Notes: a model not told the origin generated them from the letters alone. A DNA stretch of 64,000 nt from AP-16 sp046727735 (GCA_046727735.1 JBKPDF010000007.1:62001-126000), one strand, 5' to 3'; positions 25,904 through 34,693 are shown, counted from the first letter of the stretch. Translations and numbers: made by a program.

Positions 25904-27117
25904 GTTCGCGCGAGCGCCGCCGCAATGCGGTTCACCAGCATGCCGGCGACTTCGGCCTTCGACTGCAGCGGCCAGGTTTCCACGCCGTCCGCGCTGACGC
26001 GGTGAATGCGGTTGGTGTCGCCGCCCATCACGCCGGCGGCCTCGGAGACGTCGTTCGCCAGAATCCAATCGCAATGTTTCTGCGCGAGCTTGATTTTCGC
26101 GTTCTCGATGAGGTGGTCGGTTTCCGCCGCGAACCCGATGACGAGCGTCGGCCGGCCCGATTTGCGGCCTGCAATCGTCGCGAGAATGTCCGGATTTTCC
26201 GTGAGCACGAGTTTCGGCGGCTCGCTTGCCCTCTTGATCTTGCGGCTCATCGGCTCGACGCGCCAGTCGGCAACCGCCGCGGCGAAGATCGCCACGTCCA
26301 CCGGAAGCGCCTTTTCCACGGCCGCGAGCATGTCGCGCGCGCTCTCGACATGAACGACGTCGACCCCTCGAGGATCCGCCAGCGCAACGGGGCCGCACAC
26401 GAGCGTGACCTGCGCACCCGCTTCTGCGGCCGCGCGCGCGATGGCGTGACCTTGCTTGCCGGAGGAGCGATTGGCGAGGTAGCGAACCGGATCGATCGCC
26501 TCGAGCGTGGGCCCCGAAGTGACCAGGACACGGCGACCCTGCAGCGGCCTCGACGCGGCGCCGCGGGCGAGCAGCTGCGCGATTGTTTCGGCGATTTCCA
26601 GCGGCTCGGCCATGCGACCGACGCCGTGCTCGCCGCCCTCGGCCATCTCGCCTTCGTTCGGCCCGACGCAGGCGACGCCGTCGGCCGCGAGCAGCGCGAC
26701 GTTGCGGCGGGTCGCCGGATGCTCCCACATGCGCGGGTTCATCGCCGGGGCGATCAGCACCGGCTTGTCAGTTGCGAGCAGCACCGTCGAGGCAAGATCG
26801 TCGGCATGGCCGCCCGCCATCTTCGCCAGCAGATCCGCGGTCGCCGGCGCGACGACCACGATGTCGGTGTCGCGCGCGACCCGGATGTGGCCGACGTCGA
26901 ATTCGCCGCGTGCGTCGAACAGATCCGTGAACGCCCGCTCGCCCGCGATGGCCCCGACCGCGAGCGGCGTGATGAATTCCTGGCCGCCTCGGGTGAGGAT
27001 CGCGCGCACGAGCGCACCGCGCTCCCTCAGGCGCCGGATCAAATCCAGCGATTTGTAGGCGGCGATGCCGCCGCCGATCACCAGCAGGATCCGCTTGCCC
27101 CGAAGCATTTGCGTCAA
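25900..27117 (-). CDS. coaBC: Bifunctional phosphopantothenoylcysteine decarboxylase / phosphopantothenate-cysteine ligase
   Basis: 405 residues. Makes 4'-phosphopantetheine for coenzyme A in two steps. CoaC part, residues 1-190: FMN-binding GGGIAAYKSLDLIRRL, catalytic His77 in GHIRVARDTD, PAMN motif with Asn127. CoaB part, 195-405: RRVLVTSGPTLEAIDPVRY, SSGKQGHAIA, AAAVADWR, ANDV. Odd: the substrate-clamp motif that reads QACGDIGPGRM in E. coli reads MAEGGEHGVGRM here, so the reactive Cys (E. coli Cys158) is replaced by Glu160. I recall similar sequences in other Rhizobiales, so the change seems lineage-wide. Followed directly by dut. Confidence 0.95.
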   Translation of the reverse strand: MTQMLRGKRILLVIGGGIAAYKSLDLIRRLRERGALVRAILTRGGQEFITPLAVGAIAGERAFTDLFDARGEFDVGHIRVARDTDIVVVAPATADLLAKMAGGHADDLASTVLLATDKPVLIAPAMNPRMWEHPATRRNVALLAADGVACVGPNEGEMAEGGEHGVGRMAEPLEIAETIAQLLARGAASRPLQGRRVLVTSGPTLEAIDPVRYLANRSSGKQGHAIARAAAEAGAQVTLVCGPVALADPRGVDVVHVESARDMLAAVEKALPVDVAIFAAAVADWRVEPMSRKIKRASEPPKLVLTENPDILATIAGRKSGRPTLVIGFAAETDHLIENAKIKLAQKHCDWILANDVSEAAGVMGGDTNRIHRVSADGVETWPLQSKAEVAGMLVNRIAAALART

Positions 27118-27183
27118 CGCATCCTCGTAATCATCGATCTCATATAAACATACAACATCGCTTTTCCGACCTCACTTCCGCTT

Positions 27184-28839
27184 CTATCGGAATATCAGCA
27201 GCGCGGCCAACAGCGCCACGATCAGCCATAGCGGCACGGCGCTCCATCGGTTGCGGCGGGCTTGCGCGCTCCCGATCGCCTCGACGGTCTCGGGCGCGAG
27301 CACGACGCCGTTGCGCGTGACCGCATCGAAGTGATCGAGCACGACCGCGGCGCGGCCGAGCAGCTCCGGAACGCCGCCGAGGAACCGGCCGAGCTCGACG
27401 GCGCCTTCGGCCGCCTGCTCGATGCGGCCCGCCGGACCGAGATGCCGTTCCACCCATTCGCGCACGACGGGGTCGGAGGTCGACCACATGTCGAGCCCCG
27501 GGTCTAGCGTCCGCGCCACGCCCTCGACCACCACCATGGTCTTCTGCAGCATCAGCAATTCCGGCCGCGTGCGCATGTCGAACAGGCTCGTGACCTCGAA
27601 CAGCAGGTTGAGCAGCTTCGCCATGGAGATCTCGGCGGCGGTGCGGCTGTGGATCGGCTCGCCGATCGCGCGGATCGCCTGCGCGAAGCTGTCGACCGAG
27701 TGCTGCGGCGGCACGTAGCCCGCCTCGAAATGCACTTCGGCCGTGCGCCGGTAATCGCGGGTGATGAAGCCGTGCAGGATCTCGGCCAAAAACCGCCGCT
27801 CTTTCGAGCCGAGCCGGCCCATGATGCCGAAATCGACCGCGATGAACCGGCCGTTCTCGTCTACGAACAGATTGCCGGGATGCATGTCGGCATGGAAGAA
27901 GCCGTCGCGCAACGCGTGGCGCAGGAAAGACTGCATCAGCGCGCGCGCGAGTTGCTTGAGATCGAAGCCCCTGGCGATCAGCGCCGCGCGGTCGGACAGC
28001 GGCGTCGCGTCGATCCACTGCATCGTGAGCACGTCCTTGGCGGTCCGCATCCAGTCGATCGCCGGCACGCGAAAATCCGGATCGCCCCGGGTGTTCTCGG
28101 CCATTTCCGAGATCGCCGCCGCCTCGAGCCGCAGGTCCATTTCGACGGCGACGCTGCGAGCGAGGGTATCCACCACCTCGACGAAGCGCAGCCGCCGCGC
28201 TTCCGCCGAGATCCGCTCGGCATGGAACGCGACGAACGCGAAGGCTTCGAGGTCGATCTTGAAGCGGCGTTCGATACCGGGCCGCAGCACCTTTACGGCG
28301 ACCGGTCGGCGTTCGCCCCCTTCCAGCACTTCGGCGCGATGCACCTGCGCGATCGAGGCGGCCGCGACCGCAGATCCGAAGCTCGCGAACACCGCGCCGA
28401 TCGGGGCGCCGAGCGCGCTCGCAACCGCGGCCTCGGCGTCCGCTTGCGCGAACGGCGGCATACGGTCCTGCAGGCTTTCGAGATCGCGCGACAGCGCGGC
28501 GCCGACGATGTCGGGGCGCGTCGCCAGGAACTGGCCAAGCTTGACATAGCTCGGGCCGAGCCGCGTCAACGCCGCCGCGAGCCGCACCGCACCCGCGGTG
28601 CCCGCCGGCTCGCCAGTCCCGGGTCCCGCGGACGCGGGCCGCCGCTCGATGAGCCTGCCCAGGCGCAGCACGAGCCCGACCGGCCAGGGCAAGAACACCG
28701 GATCGACGAGCCCGAACACCCCCTCGCGCGCGAAGACGAAGCCGGCGCGCGCGAGCCGCGCGAGATGCGCCGGCGCCAACACCAGGGGCGGTCGCCGCGC
28801 GGGCAAGTCCGGCGCGCCGCCGCGGAACCGAACATGCAT
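27184..28839 (-). CDS. ubiB: UbiB-family protein for ubiquinone biosynthesis
   Basis: 551 residues from ATG 28839, 17 nt after the ubiE stop. Atypical kinase/ATPase of the inner membrane that supports the ubiquinone-synthesis complex. Signature elements: LGPSYVKLGQFLATRPDI near residue 110 (the KxGQ motif), AAASIAQVHRAEV (the Ala-rich loop that replaces the P-loop), FHADMHPGNLFVDENGRF and AVDFGIMGRL for metal and ATP, and C-terminal hydrophobic helices ending WLIVALLAALLIF. The upstream open frame to 29112 is a shadow of ubiE. Linked with ubiE in one operon. Confidence 0.93.
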   Translation of the reverse strand: MHVRFRGGAPDLPARRPPLVLAPAHLARLARAGFVFAREGVFGLVDPVFLPWPVGLVLRLGRLIERRPASAGPGTGEPAGTAGAVRLAAALTRLGPSYVKLGQFLATRPDIVGAALSRDLESLQDRMPPFAQADAEAAVASALGAPIGAVFASFGSAVAAASIAQVHRAEVLEGGERRPVAVKVLRPGIERRFKIDLEAFAFVAFHAERISAEARRLRFVEVVDTLARSVAVEMDLRLEAAAISEMAENTRGDPDFRVPAIDWMRTAKDVLTMQWIDATPLSDRAALIARGFDLKQLARALMQSFLRHALRDGFFHADMHPGNLFVDENGRFIAVDFGIMGRLGSKERRFLAEILHGFITRDYRRTAEVHFEAGYVPPQHSVDSFAQAIRAIGEPIHSRTAAEISMAKLLNLLFEVTSLFDMRTRPELLMLQKTMVVVEGVARTLDPGLDMWSTSDPVVREWVERHLGPAGRIEQAAEGAVELGRFLGGVPELLGRAAVVLDHFDAVTRNGVVLAPETVEAIGSAQARRNRWSAVPLWLIVALLAALLIFR

Positions 28840-28856
28840 GGGAGCACGCGGCGAGA

Positions 28857-29621
28857 TCACAGCCTCCAGCCGGAGTGGAGCGCCACGATCCCGCCTGACA
28901 TGCGCCGGTGCGTTACCTGCCGGAATCCCGCAGCCCGCAGCATCGCAGCGAGCGCCTCCGGCCGCGGGAAGCGGCGGATCGATTCGACAAGATAGCGGTA
29001 GGGCTCGGCATCGCCCACGACCGCGCGTCCCAGCGCGGGAATCACCTGAAACGAATAGAGATCGTAGAGCCGATCGAGCCCCGGCACGTCGACCGCCGAG
29101 AACTCGAGGCACAGAAAGTGTCCGAGCGGCTTGAGCACGCGAAACGCTTCCGCCAGCGCCCGCTCGATGCGCGGCACGTTGCGCATGCCGAACGCGATCG
29201 CGACCGCATCGTAGCTGCGATCCGGAAACGGCAGATGCTCGGCATTGCCCTCGACAAAACGCACGACATCGTCGAGAGCGCGCGCCTCGGCGCGTTCGCG
29301 CCCGACTTGCAGCATCTCCACACTCGAATCGAGCACGGTAGCTCGCGTGCCCGAGCCGGCGGCCTCGAGCGTGCGGAACGCGACATCCCCGGTGCCGCCC
29401 GCGAGATCGAGCAGCGCGAACGATCGGGATTGCCGCGGTGGATCGATCGCGGTGACGAGCGCATCCTTCCAGGCCCGATGCAGCCCGCCGGACATCAGAT
29501 CATTCATCAAGTCGTAGCGCCGCGCGACCTTGCGGAACACGTCGTCGACAAGTTCCTGCTTGGCGGCGAGCGGCACCTCACGAAAACCGAAATCGGTCTG
29601 GCGATCGGGGGTCTCGGCCAT
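28857..29621 (-). CDS. ubiE: Demethylmenaquinone / 2-polyprenyl-benzoquinol C-methyltransferase
   Basis: 254 residues from ATG 29621. SAM-dependent C-methyltransferase of the ubiquinone (and, where present, menaquinone) pathway. The N-terminus has FGFREVPLAAKQELVDDVF and ARRYDLMNDLMSGG, both UbiE signatures; the SAM-binding motif I is LLDLAGGTGDVAF and a later conserved block reads EFSAVDVPGLDRLYD. An upstream Met at 30005 lies inside mutM and is rejected. It is divergent from mutM over an 82-bp gap. Confidence 0.96.
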   Translation of the reverse strand: MAETPDRQTDFGFREVPLAAKQELVDDVFRKVARRYDLMNDLMSGGLHRAWKDALVTAIDPPRQSRSFALLDLAGGTGDVAFRTLEAAGSGTRATVLDSSVEMLQVGRERAEARALDDVVRFVEGNAEHLPFPDRSYDAVAIAFGMRNVPRIERALAEAFRVLKPLGHFLCLEFSAVDVPGLDRLYDLYSFQVIPALGRAVVGDAEPYRYLVESIRRFPRPEALAAMLRAAGFRQVTHRRMSGGIVALHSGWRL

Positions 29622-29644
29622 GGACGGCTCCGGGCGGCCGGACC

Positions 29645-29671
29645 ATAGCGCGCGGGCCCGCGGGGCGCTAT
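29645..29671. promoter_or_regulatory. Palindrome in the ubiE-mutM divergent promoter gap
   Basis: ATAGCGC ... GCGCTAT, perfect 7-bp arms, with GCGGGCCCGC inside. It is centred in an 82-bp gap between divergently transcribed genes, where either an operator or overlapping -10 elements would be expected. No known regulator motif is recognised. Confidence 0.4.
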
Positions 29672-29703
29672 CACAGCTCGGAAAATCACCGGACGGAGTA
29701 AAC

Positions 29704-30582
29704 GTGCCGGAACTGCCCGAGGTCGAAACCGTGCGGCGGGGCTTGGCGCCCGCGATGGTGCACGCTGCGTTCCTCGCGGTCCGGGCCCACCGCGAGGACC
29801 TGCGCTGGCCTCTGCCGGACAATTTCGGGCGGCGCCTCGTCGGGGCGACCGTCGAGCAGCTTCGCCGGCGCGCCAAATATCTGCTCGCCGAGCTCTCTTC
29901 CGGCGAGGTGCTGATCATGCATCTCGGCATGTCGGGCTCGTTCCGGGTGCTCAACGGCGCTGTGGAGGAGGCGCCCGGCGATTTCCATTTCGCGCGCTCA
30001 CGCACCCTCGCCCACGATCACGTGGTATTCCGGATGTCCTCGGGCGCGACCGTGACGTTCAACGACCCGCGCCGGTTCGGCTTCATGCTGCTTGTCGGGC
30101 GCGCCGAGCTCGAAACGCATCCGCTGATGCGCATCGGCCCCGAGCCGCTCGACCACGCCTTCACCCCGCTACGGCTGGCGCGATCCTGCGCCGGCAAGGC
30201 GACGAGCCTCAAAGCCGCGTTGCTCGACCAGAAGGTCGTGGCCGGCCTCGGCAACATCTATGTCTGCGAGGCGCTCAACCGCGCGCGGCTGTCGCCGCGG
30301 CGCAAAGCCTCGACCCTGGCGACGCGCGCCGGTGTGCCGACGCCGCACGCGGTGCGCCTCGTCGCCGCCATCAAGGAGGTGCTCGAGGCTGCGATCGCCG
30401 CCGGCGGCTCGTCGCTGCGCGATCACCGCCGCACCGACGGCGAACTCGGGAGCTTTCAGCACAAGTTTCGCGTCTACGATCGCGCGGGTCGCCGCTGCCC
30501 GAACCGCGGCTGCGGCGGCATCGTGCGCCGCATCGCCCAGAACGGCCGCTCCACGTTCTTTTGCCTGGAGTGCCAGAAGTGA
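29704..30582 (+). CDS. mutM: Formamidopyrimidine-DNA glycosylase
   Basis: 292 residues from GTG 29704, preceded by a GGAG at about 29694; the start gives the invariant PELPEVE, in which the N-terminal Pro is the catalytic nucleophile exposed after Met removal. Excises 8-oxoguanine and formamidopyrimidines and nicks the abasic site. Glu at the next position and Lys58 (RRAKYLL) match known catalytic residues; the C-terminal zinc finger is CPNRGCGG ... CLEC. It is slightly longer than E. coli MutM. It is divergent from ubiE. Confidence 0.96.
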   Translation: MPELPEVETVRRGLAPAMVHAAFLAVRAHREDLRWPLPDNFGRRLVGATVEQLRRRAKYLLAELSSGEVLIMHLGMSGSFRVLNGAVEEAPGDFHFARSRTLAHDHVVFRMSSGATVTFNDPRRFGFMLLVGRAELETHPLMRIGPEPLDHAFTPLRLARSCAGKATSLKAALLDQKVVAGLGNIYVCEALNRARLSPRRKASTLATRAGVPTPHAVRLVAAIKEVLEAAIAAGGSSLRDHRRTDGELGSFQHKFRVYDRAGRRCPNRGCGGIVRRIAQNGRSTFFCLECQK

Positions 30583-30646
30583 GCCAGTTGCCGCAACGCT
30601 CGGCTCGACCGCGCCGACGGGGAGCAAACAATCCAAAGGGGATCTC

Positions 30647-31420
30647 ATGAGCTACGAGAACGTCGAAATCGAAACCCGCGGCAAGGTCGGGATCGTCCGG
30701 CTCAACCGACCACAGGCGCTCAATGCGCTCAACTCGGCGCTGATCGCGGATTTGACCCACGCAGTCGATGCGTTCGAAGCCGCGCACGAGATCGGCTGCA
30801 TCGTGCTGACCGGATCGGAGAAAGCGTTCGCGGCCGGCGCCGACATCAAGGAGATGGCCGGCAAATCCTACATGGATGCCTTCATGGGGGATTTCGCCGC
30901 GCATTGGGACCGCATCTCCAGGGCGAGGAAACCGGTGATCGCCGCGGTCGCGGGCTACGCACTCGGCGGCGGCTGCGAGCTCGCCATGATGTGTGATCTC
31001 ATCATCGCGGCGGAGAATGCCAAGTTCGGTCAGCCTGAGATCAAGCTCGGCGTCATTCCCGGCATCGGCGGCACACAGCGGCTGACGCGCGCCGTCGGCA
31101 AGGCCAAGGCCATGGACCTCTGCCTGACGGGACGCATGATGGACGCACAGGAAGCCGAGCGCTCGGGCCTCGTCGCCCGCGTCGTGCCGCTGGCGGACCT
31201 GTTGGAGGAGGCGGTCAAGACCGCCGAGACGATCGCGTCGATGTCGCTGCCGGCCGTGATGGTCGCCAAAGAGAGCATCAACCGCGCCTTCGAGGTCTCG
31301 CTTGCCGAAGGCGTGCGCTTCGAGCGGCGGGTGTTTCATTCGCTGTTCGCGACCGAGGATCAGAAGGAGGGCATGGCGGCCTTCGTCGCGAAGCGCGCAC
31401 CGAATTTCCGCAATCGATGA
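30647..31420 (+). CDS. Enoyl-CoA hydratase / crotonase family
   Basis: 257 residues from ATG 30647 with an AAGGGG ribosome site at 30636. Hydrates 2-enoyl-CoA in beta-oxidation. Crotonase oxyanion segments are KAFAAGADIKEMAG and AVAGYALGGGCELAMMCD; the two catalytic glutamates fall in GGGCELAM and GQPEIKLGVIPG, so hydratase activity is intact. The sequence strongly resembles the short-chain EchA/FadB1-type enzymes. It follows mutM by 64 bp on the same strand. A GC-rich palindromic element lies beyond it. Confidence 0.92.
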   Translation: MSYENVEIETRGKVGIVRLNRPQALNALNSALIADLTHAVDAFEAAHEIGCIVLTGSEKAFAAGADIKEMAGKSYMDAFMGDFAAHWDRISRARKPVIAAVAGYALGGGCELAMMCDLIIAAENAKFGQPEIKLGVIPGIGGTQRLTRAVGKAKAMDLCLTGRMMDAQEAERSGLVARVVPLADLLEEAVKTAETIASMSLPAVMVAKESINRAFEVSLAEGVRFERRVFHSLFATEDQKEGMAAFVAKRAPNFRNR

Positions 31421-31488
31421 ATGTCCGGCGACGGCTGGCGGACTGCGCCAGAAATCGCAATATATGCCGATGACGACCACTGCTGAAT

Positions 31489-31575
31489 GGTCATGGCCGG
31501 GCCTGTCCCGGCCATCCACGCCTTGTCACTGCGGGCTTACGATCGTGGATGATTGGCACAAGGCCGGGCATGACC
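31489..31575. repeat. GC-rich intergenic palindromic element
   Basis: 87 bp with nested inverted symmetry: outer GGTCATG / CATGACC-like ends with CCGG flanks, inner CATCCACG / CGTGGATG, and a central GGCCGGGcctgtCCCGGCC hairpin. This composition is what I remember of dispersed intergenic mosaic elements in Bradyrhizobium relatives. A related element is at 42640-42729. It may also act as a transcript end for the enoyl-CoA hydratase gene. Confidence 0.6.
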
Positions 31576-31609
31576 GACGAGAGTCGGCAAGTGGCATCGA
31601 GGCGAGCCG

Positions 31610-32416
31610 ATGCTGACGAATGACGAACTCGAGCGCTATGCCCGCCACATCGTCCTGCGCGAGGTCGGCGGGCCCGGCCAGCTCGCGCTGCGCCGCGCCC
31701 GGGTCCTCGTAATCGGCGCCGGTGGGCTCGGCGCGCCGGTGCTGCTCTATCTCGCCGCCGCCGGTGTCGGCACGCTCGGCATCGTCGACGACGATGTGGT
31801 CGCGCTCTCGAACCTGCAACGTCAGGTCATCCACGCGACGCCGGACCTCGGCCGGCCCAAGGTCGACAGCGCCGCAGAGGTGATCGAGCGGCTCAACCCG
31901 CATGTCGCGGTCGAGCCGCACGGCGTGCGGCTGAGCGCGGCGAATGCCGTCGATCTGATCGGCCGCTACGATATCGTCGCCGACGGCTCCGACAATTTCC
32001 CGACCCGTTATCTCGTTTCCGACGCCTGTTATTTCGCAAAAAAGCCGCTCGTCACCGCGGCGGTCGGCAGCTTCGACGGCACGCTCACCACGATCCGGGC
32101 GCACGAGCGCGGCACGGACGGTCGCCCCAACCCCACGTACCGGTGCCTGTTTCCCGAGCCGCCGCCCGCCGGCACGGTGCCGGCCTGCGCCGAAGCCGGA
32201 ATCCTGGGAGCGCTCACCGGCATCCTCGGTTCGCTCATGGCGCTCGAAGTGATCCGCGAAATCGTCGGCTTCGGCGAGGGCTTGGTCGGGCGGCTGCTCA
32301 TGGTCGACGCGCGCTCGCTGCGGTTCGAAACGCTGCGCTACACGTGGGACCCGAACAACCCGCTCTCGGGCGAACGATCCTCGGTCCGCGATCTCTCGCT
32401 GTTGCACGTCGGCTGA
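31610..32416 (+). CDS. MoeB/ThiF-family E1-like adenylyltransferase
   Basis: 268 residues. Activates the C-terminal Gly of a ubiquitin-like sulfur carrier (MoaD or ThiS) by adenylation. The nucleotide-binding loop is VIGAGGLGAPVLLYLAAAG, followed by VDDDVVALSNLQRQVIH and DGSDNFPTRYLVSDAC. Odd: MoeB normally has two CxxC pairs binding zinc. Here the first reads TYRC (only Cys179 left) and the second is absent, so the structural zinc is probably lost; I recall a similar sequence in related rhizobial proteins. Carrier specificity cannot be assigned. Confidence 0.88.
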   Translation: MLTNDELERYARHIVLREVGGPGQLALRRARVLVIGAGGLGAPVLLYLAAAGVGTLGIVDDDVVALSNLQRQVIHATPDLGRPKVDSAAEVIERLNPHVAVEPHGVRLSAANAVDLIGRYDIVADGSDNFPTRYLVSDACYFAKKPLVTAAVGSFDGTLTTIRAHERGTDGRPNPTYRCLFPEPPPAGTVPACAEAGILGALTGILGSLMALEVIREIVGFGEGLVGRLLMVDARSLRFETLRYTWDPNNPLSGERSSVRDLSLLHVG

Positions 32417-32499
32417 GGGGTCGGCGTAGCTGCGGGCTCGATTAGACAATCCGGGCACGCGGCGAATTGCGCAAGCGCATGACGAGCGCCCGGCGAAGA

Positions 32500-32901
32500 T
32501 CATTTTTCCGGCGGCTTTGCCGCGGCGGTCGGCTCCGGGCATGGGCCGATGCAGAACTCGACGTCGTCGCTGTTGCGGTAGCGGTTCGGACCCATGCGCT
32601 GGTATTCGACGCAGCGGCGGCGGTCGGGTGCATCATGGGCGTTGCGGCGGCAGATTTTCCCGCCCTCCGCCTCCCAGATGCCGCGCACGAGAATCCCCGA
32701 CCCGGACAGGACCGCGGTGCCGTCCGGCAGATGCACGGTGCACAACGCCTTTCCGGCGAGCGGGCCGACGCTCGGCGTGCCGCAGAGCGGGACGCCTACG
32801 AGCTCGCGGCGGAATTCGTCGACGGTCATGCTCTGCGCCCAGGCCGGCGCGGCGGCGAGCAGCATCAGGCCGAGCACGGTTGAGCGGGGCACGTTCGCCA
32901 T
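32500..32901 (-). CDS. Secreted Cys-rich protein of unknown function
   Basis: 133 residues from ATG 32901. A clear signal peptide (MANVPRSTVLGLMLLAAAPA, cleavage after AWA) exports it to the periplasm. The mature part has six Cys, an even number consistent with disulfides, and a C-terminal block ending FCIGPCPEP then a Lys/Glu/Pro tail. I do not recognise a family. It sits 20 nt downstream of the reductase gene stop on the same strand and is likely co-transcribed with it. Confidence 0.7.
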   Translation of the reverse strand: MANVPRSTVLGLMLLAAAPAWAQSMTVDEFRRELVGVPLCGTPSVGPLAGKALCTVHLPDGTAVLSGSGILVRGIWEAEGGKICRRNAHDAPDRRRCVEYQRMGPNRYRNSDDVEFCIGPCPEPTAAAKPPEK

Positions 32902-32921
32902 GTGCAAATCAAAGACCAGGA

Positions 32922-33923
32922 TCACAGCATCGAGGGCAGCACGCGGTCGGGCGGCCGATGGCCGTCCATGAAGGTCTTGATATTGATAATGACCTTTTCG
33001 CCCATGTCGATGCGACCTTCGATCGTAGCCGATCCCATGTGCGGCAACAGCACCACCTTACCGGCGCGCGCGAGCTTCAGGAGCTTGGGATTGACGGCGG
33101 GCTCGTGCTCGAACACATCGAGTCCAGCGCCCGCGACCTCGCCGTGCTCGATCATGCGGGCAAGCGCGTTCTCGTCGACCACCTCGCCGCGCGCGGTATT
33201 GACCACATAGGCTTCGGGACGCATCAGCTTCAGTCGCCGCGCCGACAGCAGATGATACGTCGCCGGCGTATGCGGGCAGTTTACCGAGATGATATCCATG
33301 CGCGCGAGCATCTGATCGAGGCTCTCCCAATAGGTGGCCTCCAGCTCCTCCTCGATGTGCGGCGGCACGCGACGGCGGTTGTGATAATGGACCTGCAGGC
33401 CGAAGGCGCGGGCGCGCCGCGCCACCGCCTGGCCGATGCGGCCCATGCCGACGATGCCCAACCGCTTGCCCCAGATGCGGTGGCCGAGCATCCAGGTGGG
33501 CGTCCAGCCGGTCCAATCCTTGTCCGCGGTCAAGACCGTGGCGCCCTCGGCGAGCCGCCGCGGCACCGCCAGGATCAGCGCCATGGTCATGTCCGCGGTG
33601 TCTTCGGTCAGCACGCCCGGCGTGTTGGTGACGGTGATGCCGCGCTGCACCGCGGTCGCGACGTCGATGTTGTCGACGCCGTTGCCGAAATTGGCGATCA
33701 GCTTCAGCTTGTCGCCGGATTGGCTGAGCACGGAGGCGTCGATTTGGTCGGTAATGGTCGGGACCAGCACGTCGGCGATTTTCGCGGCTTCGGCGAGCTG
33801 CGCATGGCTCATCGGCTTGTCGTCGAGATTGAGGCGGGCATCGAACAGCTCGCGCATGCGGGTCTCGACGCTGTCCGGCAGCTTGCGCGTGACGACCACC
33901 AACGGCTTCTTGCGGTTCGGCAT
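32922..33923 (-). CDS. D-isomer 2-hydroxyacid dehydrogenase, glyoxylate/hydroxypyruvate reductase type
   Basis: 333 residues from ATG 33923. NAD(P)H-dependent reduction of a 2-oxoacid, most likely glyoxylate or hydroxypyruvate. Substrate-domain motif NFGNGVDNIDV near residue 77; cofactor motif GIVGMGRIGQAVARRARAFG; catalytic Arg in VVNTARGEVVDENAL, Glu in GAGLDVFEHEP, His in LLPHMGSAT. In many relatives position 1 after the dinucleotide motif selects NADP; here YHNRRR favours NADPH. It is divergent from the SH3 protein gene over 248 bp with no obvious operator. Confidence 0.9.
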   Translation of the reverse strand: MPNRKKPLVVVTRKLPDSVETRMRELFDARLNLDDKPMSHAQLAEAAKIADVLVPTITDQIDASVLSQSGDKLKLIANFGNGVDNIDVATAVQRGITVTNTPGVLTEDTADMTMALILAVPRRLAEGATVLTADKDWTGWTPTWMLGHRIWGKRLGIVGMGRIGQAVARRARAFGLQVHYHNRRRVPPHIEEELEATYWESLDQMLARMDIISVNCPHTPATYHLLSARRLKLMRPEAYVVNTARGEVVDENALARMIEHGEVAGAGLDVFEHEPAVNPKLLKLARAGKVVLLPHMGSATIEGRIDMGEKVIINIKTFMDGHRPPDRVLPSML

Positions 33924-34171
33924 TGTCGACGCCCTCGGCTTACGCCGCGCGACCGCGGTGCGCAAACCGGTCACCTTCCGTTCAGCGCTCGTTAACCGAG
34001 CCGACCGAGACTGTCGCAGCCCCGCGGGACGGATGGCTCGGCCGGTCCCTCTCTATCAGATGGCCGGGCGAGCACAAAGCCGCCGCAGCCGTCGCGTTTG
34101 CGCGGCGGCGGCGCCGCAGATGCCAACCGGGCCGCAGTGGCGAGGCGAGGCGTGTGGCAACAGTCCGATCG

Positions 34172-34693
34172 ATGCAATCGCGAAACTGGCTCTCTCTCGC
34201 ACCCGCACTGTTCGTGCTGACCGCGACCATGCCGGCAAGTGCCGATCCGCTGGCGCAGGGTGCGTCCAGCGGCCTTCCGGTGCCGCGCTTCGTCAGCCTC
34301 AAATCCGATCGCGTCAACGTGCGCGGCGGGCCCGACAAGGATCACGAAGTCGTCTGGGTATTCACCAAGGCGGCGCTTCCCGTGGAGATCACCGCGGAGT
34401 TCGAGAATTGGCGGCGCGTGCGCGACTGGGACGGCGGCGAGGGCTGGGTCTACCACTCGCTGCTGTCGGGGCGCCGCACCGTCCTGGTTGCTCCGAAGGC
34501 GAAGGAGGGGGCGGTGCCGCTGCTGGATCGTCCGGACCCGGCCGCGAAGCTCGTCGCACGCCTGCAACCGGGCGTCGCCGGTTCGGTTAAGGGCTGCACA
34601 GGGCAGTGGTGCCGCATCGGCGGCGAGGGATTCGACGGCTGGATCGCGCAGGACCGGCTGTGGGGAGTTTACCCCAACGAGAAGATCGACTAG
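34172..34693 (+). CDS. Exported bacterial SH3-domain protein
   Basis: 173 residues from ATG 34172. N-terminal signal sequence (WLSLAPALFVLTATMPASA), then a bacterial SH3 domain at about residues 45-105 (LKSDRVNVRGGP, then WRRVRDWDGGEGWVYHSLL) and a second SH3-like unit to residue 165 (LQPGVAGSVKGCTGQWCRI, GWIAQDRLWG). Such proteins are often cell-envelope or murein associated. Its last 4 nt overlap the stop of irr, encoded on the other strand (tail to tail). Function beyond envelope location is not deducible. Confidence 0.85.
   Translation: MQSRNWLSLAPALFVLTATMPASADPLAQGASSGLPVPRFVSLKSDRVNVRGGPDKDHEVVWVFTKAALPVEITAEFENWRRVRDWDGGEGWVYHSLLSGRRTVLVAPKAKEGAVPLLDRPDPAAKLVARLQPGVAGSVKGCTGQWCRIGGEGFDGWIAQDRLWGVYPNEKID

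Noticed and set aside
32517..33995. Long plus-strand open frame of about 490 codons
   Set aside because: It is antisense to the secreted Cys-rich protein and the reductase, both of which have clear motifs on the other strand.
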